From assembly GCF_964340395.1 (NCBI RefSeq), contig NC_135551.1, positions 13,872,503 to 13,936,502 on the forward strand: a DNA stretch of 64,000 nucleotides. Direction: 5' to 3'. The notes under the pieces are model-generated. The model made no database searches and was not told the origin of the DNA. It worked only from the letters and a program-made list of their open reading frames with translations. This document shows, piece by piece, positions 27,098 through 40,533 of the stretch (positions within the stretch are counted from its first letter, which is position 1; every line of letters starts with the position of its first letter). Position numbers and translations under genes: made by a program. This DNA comes from Glandiceps talaboti (lineage: Eukaryota; Hemichordata; Enteropneusta; Spengelidae).

Positions 27098-28884
27098 AAA
27101 ACGCTTAAAATTGCATTTTGTTGTAGTGTCAGTGTTTATTAAAAGTAATTAAAGGTATTAAAGGTAATGTCAACATGTTGACATTACTGGGACAAGCCAT
27201 TAAAGAAGCAAGTCCACTTGTTATCAAAGAGTACCAATATTTACACATGTGATGATGGGCTCTTACATAACACAAGTAAACAGTGTAGTTCACAGCGTAA
27301 GATCATTTCTAAGGAGTGGGTCAATTGAGGCAAACCTTATCTCCGTCTTATATCAGTTGTTATCAATTTATTAGGCTATTATAAGTAACACTACAAACAG
27401 CTTTAGAGATGCAAACAACTTTTATGACACCCGTTTTCGTCAGGCAAGCCCTCGGGTTTGTTGCACTTGGACCGTTAATGGCTTGTGAATGTCATGAAAT
27501 CACTAGTGAAAAAGGTCATCAGCTCTGTGAGTTAATGATATTTTACTAAACATAACTTGTGAAATAAAATATGAATTAACGTTACGTTAAAAGTGGTTCG
27601 CAGAAATGTAAATAGTGAATTTGGTGTCTGGTAAAATCCCACATTAAATAGTCAATTTACTTCTTTCATATTATCTTATCATAGGTTCAGCTGCATTTTT
27701 TATTCAAAATTAGTGAAATAATATACCATACAGTTGTCACCACCTAGACGAAGAATAAAAATGGCAAAACTGACATAATGCTGATGTAACATTGAATGAG
27801 GTATTCATGTTTGTAAATCAAATATCAATACATATCATTTTTACCAATATGATTACATTTATTGTCTGTGTCCTTGATGAAAACCTGTATATTGGCATTA
27901 TGACACATTTGAAAGACTAGCATTATAAATTGTGACAGATTGACAATAGACAGAATGTATACACTAAATATTAGATTTATTTACTTTTCCCCCCTATTCA
28001 CCATAGTATGAATTGTACAGGTAAACATACAATGCAGATGATACATTTATCTTACTTTAACGTAATATTGCCCAGTTGGATTATTCAAATGCTATGGAAA
28101 CCTAAAAATAACAAACAAACATGCAAACTTTACCCATCGAAAATGGTCCTATATCTTTTACATAACAGAATATAATATGATAACGGTAATAATTATCTCG
28201 CGAACAAGTCAAGTTATTGTCTTGAAACGGAAAGTTTAAATGACATACTTTGGTCGTTCTACCTTTCATCAACCCGGGTCTACGTCAACGGTTCTGCTGT
28301 GTTCAAACTATGGACCAAAACGTTTCAAATCGCCGTGATTTTCCTAATTTTTCATAATATTTTGCTCGAGGAGGTACAAGAATATATTTTTTTCCAATAT
28401 TTTTCTCCATTCAGCCAGTATATACTCGTGTACGAATTTAAATATTATAATATATTGTATAATAGGAGAGCAAGATTTGTCACATTTTTTCTTCTAGTAA
28501 CTCCCATATATTGACAATGCCCCTTAGGTCACCCATATTTTACTCGACACAACAAATAATAGTATTTGAAAATAATGCCTACATGTTCTCTACTAATATC
28601 TCGCTTCAATGTTCATCCCCAGCTGTCTAGTATTTTTGTTCATTAGAAGTTCGTTTTGTAAATTAATACAGCGTGGGTAGGATCAGGAAAACAGTAAAGG
28701 TTCAACTGTCCGATTGAAATTATGATTTTACATTCATACACTGCAATCAATCTAATACAGTACTTTTATTTGGCGAGGACCTTGTCCAATTACAACGATG
28801 ATTGACTGCATAAAGAGACAGGGAAAACGTATTTCTAAAAGTTGGTATGTTGAAATATTAAGTATTAATATTAATATTACTATA

Positions 28885-29085
<201 letters not shown>

Positions 29086-29585
29086 CTTTTAGATGTGTTA
29101 CATTTTGGTTTTGAGATTTAGAACATCTCTGAACAGCGACAGTAAGAAGAACACCCAATTATGATTTTAAAAAAAAAATATTCTCATCATGGATACTATA
29201 CTGTGGATTATAGAGTGTTGGTGCGACCTCAACGACTTCATCGACACGTAGAGTACATATAACTTTGACGAAGATTGGTGTTGATACTGCACATCTCCTA
29301 CTATGTTAATCTATCCTTTTGTAATATGTTACTGAATATAAATGGGATAGGTATTATCGACTGTCCAGTTCTGTCACTTGTTCCAGGAGTGCAGACCCAA
29401 AGGCGAAGGTATTTACTAGAATGCTTTTGATAAGAAAAACAGCTGCAGAAATTATATGGTATTAAATAGAGGGCATGTCTTCACTGAAATAGGGTTTCAT
29501 AGAGTTATACATATTCAAGGACAGGGTCAATGTCTACTCACAAATCATATCTTTGTGTTAATTCTTACTGAATTAATATAGCTAA

Positions 29586-32500
29586 TTAAAAACATAATTG
29601 TATAACATCTAAAATATCTTTAAAATCTTTGATGATATCGTAGTTTGGTCCATTTTCGAATGCTCGTCGTTCCCGAAATATAAATGTCGACCAGTTGGAT
29701 TTTCCATTACCGATGAACACTTTTGATCCTGCAAAAAAGCAAAATTAATACATGAAATTAAATGACATTTATTTCGCATTTAGAGGACATTGGCCCAAAG
29801 TACAAACAAATAAAGCAAGTTAAACAATATGATGATTGCATATGTACATGAAACAAACAAAAAATGCAAACCGAAAAAAAAACGTGTCAAGAATAAACAT
29901 AACTTATGAAATGGAAAAGTTTTCTCACAATCTAAATGCCTTACAAATATACATTGCAAGTTGTCTTAATAGGTGATGAGAATTTTTATTTGCCATTAAA
30001 TGGTAATAATTATCTAGCGACGGATGAGTCCAAATATTACATGGAAGGTATTGATGAGAAATATACAAATCACAGATAAACAGAAGATAATACCCATTAT
30101 CATTGAAACTATGGTTGCTGACGTTCATGGCATAATCAAAGCAATGTTAGTAGAGGACGTGAAAAGGAGGATCATCCCCATTAATAATGCACTTATGTAC
30201 GGTACTTACTTGCACAAATTTCTTGTTCTATCAACGATATGAAATAATCATCACCACCGTAGGTATCTATATCAGGATGACTTAGACTGCTGACATCATC
30301 AATAGTAATGATGTTTGAATAATTACTGGTCAATGCGTCCATGAAATCCTACAATGAAGGACAAAAAAGATGTATTGCATGATGTGAATTGAAGTAACAT
30401 TTGGAAATACACGTGTGATGAGAAATGTTACATATATAGTTAAGACTTTGTCAGTGCCAGTAAGTGCGCCCTCTACGGGAAAACCTGCCTGTCTGATCGT
30501 CATTCTACTATTTGTAGTGTAAACGTTGATACGCTCGCCTTATCTCTGTCCCGCAACCTTTTGACTTTTCATCTTGTCGACAATGTCGGATGCAGAACAA
30601 CCTTTGGATCTCGGTCTTGAGCCCACACCAAAGGTACATCGTCCACATACCCGTAGTGTAAGAGCTTCAAATCCAGCAGTTCAAGCAAAGGGAGAATGAG
30701 AATCGTGCCACAAACGAAAGTCAAAAGGCCGGTTTCCCGACCCAAGGCAACTGTGAGCAAAACGGAACTAGGCCATGATTAAAGAAGAAGGACCAACTGA
30801 ATGTCTGTTATAAGTACCAAAACAACAAATGTGACAAAGATGAGGAGTGCACGTTCAAGCATTGTTGTGAGGCCTGTATCAAAATACGTAATAGTTGGGT
30901 AAAACATCCTATATGTGCCTGCCCATATATGGAAAGACAAGGCGCATAGAGAGAAATACAGTCAGCAGTCAAGCATGGACAGGTCAGAGGTAGATATGTC
31001 GAACAATAACTCTATGGTCAACTCAGTAGTTCATTTGTTAGAAATGATAATTTCATTGCGTATGCACAGCAATGTGATAAGGTTGATGTTGGGGTTACTT
31101 GCAATCGTTTACCCACTACAGAGGTCGATAAGCATTTAACAAATCATTTACATAACTGTTGTGATATTGCTGTACAAACAGTACAGGATGTAATAGCATT
31201 CTAGATGGTACAGCTAATACATACTATTCAGGATGAGGCTATGGAAATAGCTGTGCCAGAGTTTATTAGCTTTGACTATTACACATGTCGATTCAGCTGG
31301 CAATAATGAGAATTCTGTTGACAAGAATTTCAAGAGTAGACGTGAAGTTAATCTCTGTAATACAGTTCAGAGTAGTGAAAACAAGTCTCTAACAAAGGGG
31401 AATGATGCACATAATAATGAAAATGTTGACAGTGATGATTGGGTAGCTGTCAATCCAAGGAGTGATAGTGAAACCACTGTCCCATGGGGTATCGCTGAGG
31501 GATGCTAATAATGATGACATAGTTGTTAATGAGAGTTATTTATAATATTCACTGTTTGTTGAGTACTCCTAATACTCAGGTCGGAGGCCAGTTAGGTGAA
31601 GTGTCTGCCTCTAGTTACTCTGATACACATGAAGGGTTGGGCACACACACATGTAGTTCTAGTATCTAGTAACAATCCCCATACTAACGGGGCTATCTCA
31701 TCAAAACACATAAGTTTTGATTCGAACGTCATTTTACAAAGTATAATAACCGCGTATAATGAATGTTGTATTTATTCAACATTGTCCATTTTTGAGATAC
31801 GGACATGATACTGTCTGCTGTACATCGGACTAAAATTATTTGTTGAGATCAAAGATCTTAGTCTGTCATGTTTCTCCCATGTAATGACTAATATAGTATA
31901 TACTAATTCAGTACTAATAAATGTTACTAAAATGTTTCAGCTATGTATAATTGTCGAACCTACCTTGCTGTCTTCCTTGGGTGCTTGGGAAACAAACATG
32001 CAACCGATTTCATATTGCTCAATGATTGCCTTGATATCTTTTAATAGAGTCTTTACCATTTGCTGTTGAACCTGAGATAGGTTAATACATCTGGGACTAT
32101 TCTCAGCTCGTAGGTGTCCTATACGACACCTGTAATAAATAAGAAATAGTCTAAACTAATTGTAATGAATGAAACTTGATTGTGGGACTGGTTCCATCTA
32201 TATTGTGATGTGAAATGCTGATAGTTCGAAAGACTAGTTATGTGAAGGGTCACGTTCTAAACATTTCACCTAATCTCAAACAAGAAAATGCATACATTGA
32301 AATACGCTGTCCTCATGAGAGCAAATGTTCCCCTATATATTATAAAATACACATTGTATGTAAACAATGTGAAACCACCTCTTACTGAGCAGTAACAATG
32401 TAAGCTATAAAAATACATGTTATTACAACTTTTAAGTTCATGTGAATGTTTTCAACTTGGAATTGATTGCTGAATCAATGGTGCTTTCTAAATGTGCAAT

Positions 32501-35500
32501 TTGGAGCACATTTGGGTGACTCGCGAACATCACACCAGACAAAGTATGTTTGTTTTCTAATCTGAGCTTTCTGTATATTTAGCCCTTATACATTTACCTT
32601 GCCAATTCAAGACTGTCGAGAAGGAAAGAAAGTAAATCATTCATAATCCGTTAAAACATTCACGTGTTGTTTCATTTGGGATTGCCGGCTAAGGTCTTGT
32701 TAGCAGTGATATCATCCGTCTGAACACAATGTTTACATGTGCGCGCATTAAAATATTAAACTTTCCTTGAAGAAAACGCTTCTTAAAATACATCCAAATT
32801 TTGCCAAAACAACAGGTTGTTCCTGTGCCTTTTGAATCAATATTGTTCAATGGTTTCATTTATAGTCAGGGCGCTAAGGGCTAAAAGTGAGTGTAAAAAG
32901 TTACCTTGCATGGTTTGAAGTACGATTTTTGACAACATATTCAAATACACTGAAGCATTAAAACGAAAGGTAGAGAATCCACAAAGCTCCGTATAAAGCT
33001 GGCCAAAGCTAGTGCCCAGCTTGATTCCTAGTCATATGCGCGAAAACAGGCAGAAATAAGTCTAAGTAACTTGTATTGCTCATGCAAACCAATGCCCGTT
33101 TTCAGAGCCACCACATGCTCAAAAAAGATAACTGCAAAGCAGAAACTAGTAAGTATACCTATAAACTTGAAATTAATCACCCAATATTGGAAAAAGACAG
33201 AGAAAAACGTATTTCATAAATGACATATTACTGTAACAGGAATTACGTGATCGACTGTTAAGGACAGAAACGCAACAGACAGAATTTGAAAGAGATCTAT
33301 AGAAATTTCCCGGAGAGAACAATATAAAGATGTCAAAAACATATAAGAATTTGAGATTTGTTGAAGACCACTTTAGCAACAACAAACAATGTATAAACTC
33401 TACTATTTCATTAGACAATTAGAAACTACTGTTTTCTATGGCAATGCGATACTAGTCACTTTTGACGTAGTATCTATGTACAAAAACTTGCAGCCTGTTC
33501 TGAAAATCGACTACAAAATACCAAAACCACCACCATGATGTGTCATTAAACTTGTACAAGTTCTTTACAATTACGATAGACTGTTCTGCAAATCACCCGA
33601 CTTTATTTCAAATATGTCCCTTAAAACATAACACTAGTTTTGAAGCTGCTATGACTACTATACACGACAAACTATGCACGATGAAATAAGTAATACATAT
33701 TATGAAAAATATGGAAAAATATGGAAAATCTATGCCGTAGAAAAGAGATATGGAAAAAATATAGTCGATGTATTTCCACTCGCTATCACCCGTACATATA
33801 TGTCGAATGGTATACCATTCCCCAGGGGGGTTTACTTCAGAATCTTATTTATCAGCAGGATATACAGACGAATATTGAAAGACTAGAAAAGTCATTGGAA
33901 ATGAACAATTAAATCCTTAGGTATTAGAAGTACTCACTGTTCACCCGTTTTGTTCCTCCAGTGGAAACCCATCATTGGTTTACCTTCACACAATCGAGGT
34001 ATCATTTCCTTAACGGCTTTCTTCAAAAACTTTGTCCTGATAAGATACTTATCCATAGCATCTGCCACTTCTTGTTTGTGAGGAAAGTAAGATTTTTCAA
34101 GACCAATCGGAGCAATTAAAACTACACAATCTGCTTTCGACAGTTGTTCCGTTCGATTATTATATTCTAGCCATGTATGAGGTATACTTGTACTTGCACT
34201 ATCAGGAATAGTAACGCCAACACTTTTCAGCCATTTCTGCTGCACACTATATGCATGCTCGGCATCTCTGCGTGCCTCTTCTCCTTGCTTGGGAGCAATT
34301 ATTATACTATCAACATGTGAACCACATTTCGCTTTGAACCCATTGATGGTTATGACAGGTATAAAATTTTCAAAATGTTGAATATCAAACGTTTCTTTGA
34401 AGCTGACTTTTGTCCCATATGCGCTAGAGCGGTGATGCCTAAAGTCTGTCAAAACTATTGTACGACTGGTATTCACTGCCATTTGAATGGCAATTTTAAA
34501 CTGACGATATTGAAAGTTTGGTCCACCATCAAACTGCACCACAGGGAAGAGATAACGGTCCTCCATTTTCCCACGTTTTGGGAGTATTGGTATCTCAGGC
34601 CTTAATACATGTTGTGCCATTCCAAACATTTTCTGTTGACAGATAATTAAACAAGTTGAGACATTCTCTTTGATTCTTTGCTCGACCAGAGTAATACGGT
34701 AACCATAAACATTACCATATACTATCATCACGACCATATATATTGCTAAAATCGCAAGCTCTACCTGGGCAGTAATTTGCCGTATCGCGGACCGGCACAC
34801 TTTGCCCATATAAGGTCAGTTACGAGAATTTTGGGACTACTATCATTCCCATTGCTAATAGTGTTAGTAATCTTGTCATGTACGTGTATGCTATCATGGC
34901 GGAAGCCGGCGATATTCAACAGTGGCTCCAGGAATTTCATCTTAAAATCTTTAACAATATTCTATTTGGAAATTGCAGTGAAATTGCATCAGATACTAAT
35001 AAGGAAGCTTTGGATTCGAGCAACAATGTAAAGATAGTAAAGTCGACGATAGACGGTCTGCTCCGTGATTATGAACAGCTGTAAGCTAACTGTATCACAT
35101 GCCTAGAACAAGGGGGAGTGTATGGTTTTTATTAGAATCGGACGATTATCAGCGACTAAAGTACAGTTTTTCAAATGTGTGATATATGACGATTTAAGTT
35201 TTACAAAGACCTTTTTCACGCCCGATGATGTTCTTGATTACATTACTCTTGTTGTTTTATGTGTGGCATGCATGCCAGTGCATGCATGCCATTCATCGTG
35301 GCAGGTACTCAACCATATATACCATGTTTTCCAAAACATCTGTTGCATAATTATCATTAATCTTATTAAATGCCAAACCTTATTAACAGACATTTTGTGT
35401 TGCATGTTTTCCATTTTCTGTGCGATAATGTGTTTCGTGCGATTCGAATGATGTGTACGTATACATGAAAGGAGCTCGTGATGTAAACGCACAGAATCAA

Positions 35501-36375
35501 TCCTTGCAGGCCATACATGTGACGAGGTCTGTGCATATGTAAAGATTTAAAATGAGTAACGATTTATTTCTGCACAACGTCCCTTACTCTGTCTAAAAAA
35601 TGTCCAAACTATTGGTTGAAAACGTATTTTAGCATTTCAAGAGGTATATAAGATAAAACCTTTACATGGATATGGGTTTTGCGGACCTCGGTCGTACGAC
35701 TTACTGGCCCTCCTAAAGTTGGGCCCTTCCGCCGCACAACCTCGGTTCGCAAAACCCATACCCGTGCCATAGAGCTTATTATTCCATGCCTAAATATGGA
35801 GATGAGTGCTCAATCGTTCCACGAACACGAAATCACGTAAACCCGTTGCGGTTGGGGGAGGGGGGGGGGGGGGCATTTTACAAAATTTGCTGCTTTGGAC
35901 ACACACATAATAATGGCAAAACACCACAACTCGTAATTGCCAGTCTGATTGTTTTAGTGTATTTACATTAATTCAATTTTCACTCTGACAGAAAGAGACT
36001 GCAGTCAGCAACAGCTCTGTATATACGCAGAATACACCCATGTAATGCGATTTGGTCATATTATTTTGCACTAAGTATACTGTGACTAATATGATTTAAT
36101 ATCAGCCTGATGGATTTCATAGCTTCTTATATAGCTAGACCGTCACCTTCTGACGGTCCATAATTTATCAGAAAATCCTAGACCCAACCAGTCTTTAAAC
36201 TTGATTAAAGTTACCTTACCTTTTCAGATGAATTTTGTGGCATTTGGTCATACTTCGGTTTGATCGCTTTATATGTGGAATGCATTACGTCAGTATCCAT
36301 TTGTATAAAAATAACCATTTCCAACCCAACTGCTACACATATTATCCCAACTAAACAAGCTCTGTAGCATGTCAT
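29586..36375 (-). CDS. Gene D: membrane-anchored POFUT1-like O-fucosyltransferase-family protein
   Basis: Complete: exon 1 36220-36375, exon 2 33938-34632, exon 3 31964-32129, exon 4 30210-30348, exon 5 29586-29728; 432 residues with GT-AG at every junction. Residues about 7-25 form the anchor. H-W-R is at 276-278; exon 5 gives F-I-G-N-G-K-S-N-W-S and R-E-R-R. The exon 2 start is placed at CAACAG|AAA (34632), equivalent to the CAG acceptors of C, E and F. The longer open frame upstream is intron. C is its nearest relative by eye across exons 1 and 2. Its introns are the cluster's richest in transposon scraps: a Penelope-like RT fragment (intron 2), a CCCH-finger ORF (intron 3) and a foldback (intron 1). 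The gene itself shows no break. Confidence 0.9.
30420..31510 (+). pseudogene. Decayed transposable-element ORF with CCCH finger in intron 3 of gene D
   Basis: An ATG at 30583 opens a frame that stops after about 38 codons. Another frame from about 30795 encodes C-x7-C-x5-C-x3-H followed by C-C-E-A-C and H-P-x-C-x-C-P, a finger type found in the first ORF of several retroelement families. Further open pieces (30915-31139 and 31272-31508) continue with low-complexity Ser/Asn/Asp-rich protein. The matching intron of gene E is about half as long, which supports an insertion. The exact ends were not found. Confidence 0.45.
33388..33531 (+). pseudogene. Reverse transcriptase fragment, Penelope-like, in intron 2 of gene D
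   Basis: A plus-strand frame reads N-A-I-L-V-T-F-D-V-V-S-M-Y-K-N-L, which matches the RT motif A region L-V-T-L-D-V-x-S-L-Y-T-N-I typical of Penelope-like and related elements, preceded by a plausible R-Q-L-E-T linker. The frame ends at TGA 33529-33531. No Y-A/I-D-D box or endonuclease domain was found nearby, so only a short relic remains. Confidence 0.5.
35667..35766. repeat. Foldback of about 100 bp in intron 1 of gene D
   Basis: GGTTTTGCGGACCTCGGT near 35674 pairs with ACCTCGGTTCGCAAAACC near 35741-35758 (reverse complement with few mismatches); the loop contains CTTACTGGCCCTCCTAAAG. GC-rich compared with its surroundings. Confidence 0.7.
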
Positions 36376-39334
36376 AACAAAATAACGGTTACTGGGAAGC
36401 AGTACAGTGTGATAGCAGTCAGTGGTTAGGTCTAGAATGGATGTTTAATATCATATTATATTTTGAATTGCAATAGAGGAATGTTCATTATTTACGTCGG
36501 GGGGGGGGGGGTGAATACAAAAATGGGGACCTATTGCCACTGCTTGGGGGGGGGGGGTTGCTGAAATATTTTTAAAAGAAAGGCAAAGGTCTTTTATATG
36601 TAAATGTATAGAATGCAGGGTATTTTGAGAAAAAAAACATGTAGTATGATGTGAACCAGAATTTTTTACATGCATGCAAGCACCCTTTTGAGATTAAGAG
36701 ACGGCAATTATTTCGATGCGTCCAAGCAAGTACAAATTTACATGAACAAAAACAATACGACAAAGCTTACGATAAATATAATTGGGAAGAATGTAAATGG
36801 AGATTCAAACAAATTAACAGTACATGTCTATGAGTTAGATAAATACCTTGACCACCAGAGATGTAGATACAGAGGTCAATTACGGACAGAAATAAGTAGC
36901 TAATCCGCTATTTCTTGATGCCTAGTTCTTTAGAAAACTTCTTTTTTCGAAATCCTTTGTTTTAACCATTGTGTATTCATTGTTTGGCAGGTGCATGGGT
37001 CGTTTTAAAATTTGTAATCTGGCCTATAGAAACAGCTTAGAATGCTGAGGCTACATGTTAAAAGTACGTTGATCATGGTATAAGATTGGTAGGTCTCCCC
37101 ATTTCATCACATTGCCATTGATATGCTCATGAACATGTATCTGGGGTACTTGAAAACAACTTGTGGCACCCTTCATCGACTCATAGTGTGTGAAAAGGTT
37201 AAAATAAAATCCTCAAGGAAGGACGTGAATTGATACTTTTAGCTACATTCTAAACCCGATCACTTGGTGCCATCAATGTAAATACCGCTAAAATATGAGA
37301 AAGACCGACTCAAGATACCGAAAACGTGGAATGATTCCATTAGCGTAAAGACCTATTTAACATGATTTCATTTGTACATAACTAATTATAAGACATGATT
37401 AATGGGGAGGGGGCATAGAATAATACAGCTTTACAAAGGGCTGTATCTGTAATTTTTAAAAAATTACAAATTTCGTTCGCAACCATCTCTATGCCATGGA
37501 AATGAACCGTCCCTAAAGGGATTATATTGCAACTGCTGGCGTTGATATATGGAATTATATAAATGGAATGTATATACTCAAGACACTTTGAAACATTCCC
37601 TCCAAACACTGGCCGTAATATAGTAATTAATAATTATACGATGACCGAAAGCGCTGTGGTGTAAATGTTGAGGTATTCGGCTTACTTTATACGTTTGCCT
37701 CGAAGTCCTTATCGACCGATGTCATTTGAGTATAGAATATCCATGACAAATCATTTGATGTCGAAATAGTGAGTATTAAATCCGGAGATATTAATATGTT
37801 GGTGGCAGATGCTGCCTTCATGTTCCGTACATTTATTAAAGTTATTACAGTGCATTGATGCTTTGGCGTGTACATGTGGAGCATTTTAATGTTTCAAAAC
37901 AGTGGCAACTATCAAACTGCGTGTCTTATTAATATATGTGTGAGAAATTCTTCTAATTCAAGTGTATACAATCATGGGTTATTTCAAAATATTGGGGTAA
38001 CTTTTTAAAACAAACATTCGCCAATTACATGTCCAGGTCTGCTCTGCGAGGTGATGATATTGTGGTAAAATAGAAACAAAGCTATTTCATCATAAATCCC
38101 TGCCTAAATCTCTTGGCGATGTCGTCTACCACAATACAAGACCATTACATTTGTGATTTAACTTTGGTTTGCTAATTTAGATTACCTAGAATAAAATAAG
38201 AGGTATTATAGTCATTACTTTACTTGGCTAATGACAAAATCTGTCTGAATGTTACGTTAAAAAGTGGCCATGATTCGCAGAAATTTAAACAGTGAATTTG
38301 ATTCATGGCAATATCTCACAAAGAGTCAAGATTTATGATCTATGGTTTATGTGTTTTTATTACATTAGTCATTATAATGCACGACTTAGGCCAGACAATA
38401 TAAAAAAAAGATTAAATCTGTTCAACGGTCGCCCTACCCCCAGCAAATTGAGTCTAGGTACATGTGCTGCCAAGCCTAAGATTTCAAATACGTTTACTAC
38501 ATGTGCACCTGTCATTGTGTAAAGTGAGTGTAAAAAACAGTCGAACACAATTACACTCGTCATGCTATGGGTGCTCTACTCGTAACCTGGCGGCTAGATA
38601 GTCGATGCGACCTCAACGACTATTTCGCGAAAGTCTCGATACAGCTTTAACACAATAATCCAGAATTAAACTAGGTGTGAGTACTGCGTATTTCCCGGTG
38701 GGAGGGGGGGGGCAACCCCCACAGACGGGGGGGGGGTCCGCGCGAGGTCGGGTTTTATGCTGGTTGGTATCAGAAAGGGTATACTTTTCATGAGGTGGTG
38801 TTATGAGAAAGGATTGGGTGAATCAAAACTGGCGTTAATTAACAGAGACTATGCAGTCAACACTGAAAGCGTATCAACCTGATGTATCTACCTTCAAAAC
38901 ATCCGTATTCTCATGCCACATTAGATCTAGGGCTAGCTTCCCATGTGAGCCTTGGCTCTTTAGTGAATATGCAATTAAAACTTGATATCAGAAAGAGTAT
39001 ACTTTTTACATAAAATTGGTATAACAACACAATGGGTTTCAATGTTTGTGAGGAGCCTCCCCATAATGTTACCCATGGAGTTACCCCCACCCCCACGCAT
39101 TTATTTTAGTATGTTTATCTATCCTTTTGGTATTTTTTATTTAATATCAGTGGGATAGGTACTGTCATTCTCGGTCCAGATCTACCACTTAAATCAGAAG
39201 TGCAAACCCAAATTTAAAGGTGAAGGCATTTACGAAAATGATTTGATAAAAAAACCAGCTACAGATATCACATGGTATATGGGGTTTCATAGAGTTATAC
39301 ATATTCAAGGGCAGGGTCAATGTCTACTCACAAA

Positions 39335-39487
39335 TCATATATTTGTGTTAATTCTTACTGAATTAATATAGCTAAGTAATAACATATATAATGGAAATGC
39401 ACTAAAATCCAGCAGGATTAAAACGAGTACTTCCAATCCAACTAGTATACATATTATACCAAGTGAATAAGTGTCCTTGTATGTCAT
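39335..39487 (-). pseudogene. Orphan membrane-anchor exon of a deleted paralogue
   Basis: The ATG at 39487 opens a 50-codon frame whose first 26 or so residues (I-I-C-I-L-V-G-L-E-V-L-V-L-I) match exon 1 of genes C-E (for example I-I-C-V-A-V-G-L-E-M-V-I-F-I in D). Homology then stops and the frame runs into sequence equivalent to the last codons and 3' flank of gene D (compare 29.49-29.60 kb). No splice donor and no exons 2-5 follow. A deletion joining exon 1 to the end of exon 5 explains it. Confidence 0.7.
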
Positions 39488-40457
39488 GACTGGTTACTAC
39501 TGAATAGGACAGTGTGTGTGGTTTGAAACAGTCGTTAGATCTAACCAACGAAAGCGACTGAAATAACACTCAATATTAATAGTGGGGCACCATAATTCCG
39601 ATCCCTAATAAACTCGAACATACAAACTAAACGTACACTGCAATCTATAATGGCGAGATTTTTTGAAGGTAGATGCTGCCATTAAACGTTTTCCATACTA
39701 ACTGAAAAACGTAGTGCATCGAATGCTTCGACTCATATACAGCATGTCAATAGAATATTTGAATTTGTCAAAATCCTGCAGAAGAAAGTAGTAAATGTGT
39801 GTTTTATAATTATTTTAGAGTGGGGGACGCTCATTTGATTCTTGTTTTAGGTGTTTTAGGTGTTTTAGGCCTACAAGCTAGGTTATGGATTGTGTCAGAA
39901 TGTATCGTTATGTTTTGAATGAGCATTCACTACTGACACGTCAACTCTGCGTTGTGGAAAACAATACTTGTGAAGTAGGAGAACAAATCGTTAGTTTTGA
40001 TAACTTTCGATAAATTATAATAATTATAGTTCGTTTTTATTCATCAACTACAAAAAAAACAGTATTCTACTTTCTTCCCTGATGGTATTTAAACCATAGT
40101 TAACTAATAGCTCTAGTACAGGTCTGAGTCAAATTAATGTTTTTAGCAAGACACTTTTGGGTAAAAACCCGTCTGTTACATGTCAGAGACGAGCCGAGGG
40201 AGGTGTATAACCATTGCTAATATACTTAACATCGCATGGATAAAGCAACTACGCACATGAACAGAATTATGTAATTCGTGAATGAGAGAATTTAGTATCA
40301 CTGACTGCAAATGGTCATGTCTCCAATGGATTTCCCCACCCTTCATATTTCCAACCCACTATTCACAAGACAAAGGTTACAGAGAGGCCACCTCTATTGC
40401 CCAAATGTTTTTACATAGTCCTAAATATCAGATCAAATATGAGAAAGGATATTTCAC

Positions 40458-40470
40458 AGGTCAAAGGTCA
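40458..40470 (+). promoter_or_regulatory. Perfect DR1 nuclear-receptor motif downstream of gene E
   Basis: AGGTCAAAGGTCA is a direct repeat of AGGTCA with one-base spacing, the site type bound by RXR/HNF4/COUP-type receptors. It lies 64 bp beyond the gene E stop codon. Use in vivo is unknown. Confidence 0.4.
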
Positions 40471-40533
40471 CCACCTAACAAGACATACTTTTGCATTATT
40501 TTACATCAAAGGGCTTTGCATCAAACTTGCTAA

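Larger units (their letters stand above)
36376..40533. other. Spacer between gene D (5' side) and gene E (3' side), with segmental duplicates
   Basis: Contains D's upstream block with two long G runs (about 36500 and 36547), the shared block at 37.62-37.95 kb, sequence like 27.6 kb at 38.24 kb, a duplicate of D's 3' flank (38.6-39.39 kb), a truncated anchor exon, its own upstream block (39.49-40.1 kb) and a perfect DR1 motif close to the end of gene E. Confidence 0.7.

Noticed and set aside
33674-33912. Continuation of the RT relic (frames with Y-I-Y-V-E-W)
   Set aside because: No Y-x-D-D box or other RT motif could be recognised; part of this stretch is shared with the intron of gene C and is therefore ancestral intron sequence.
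33934-34809. Extended start of gene D exon 2 (methionine-type codon at 34809)
   Set aside because: The extra 59 codons lie upstream of a CAG acceptor at the position conserved in C, E and F, and exon 1 supplies the start.
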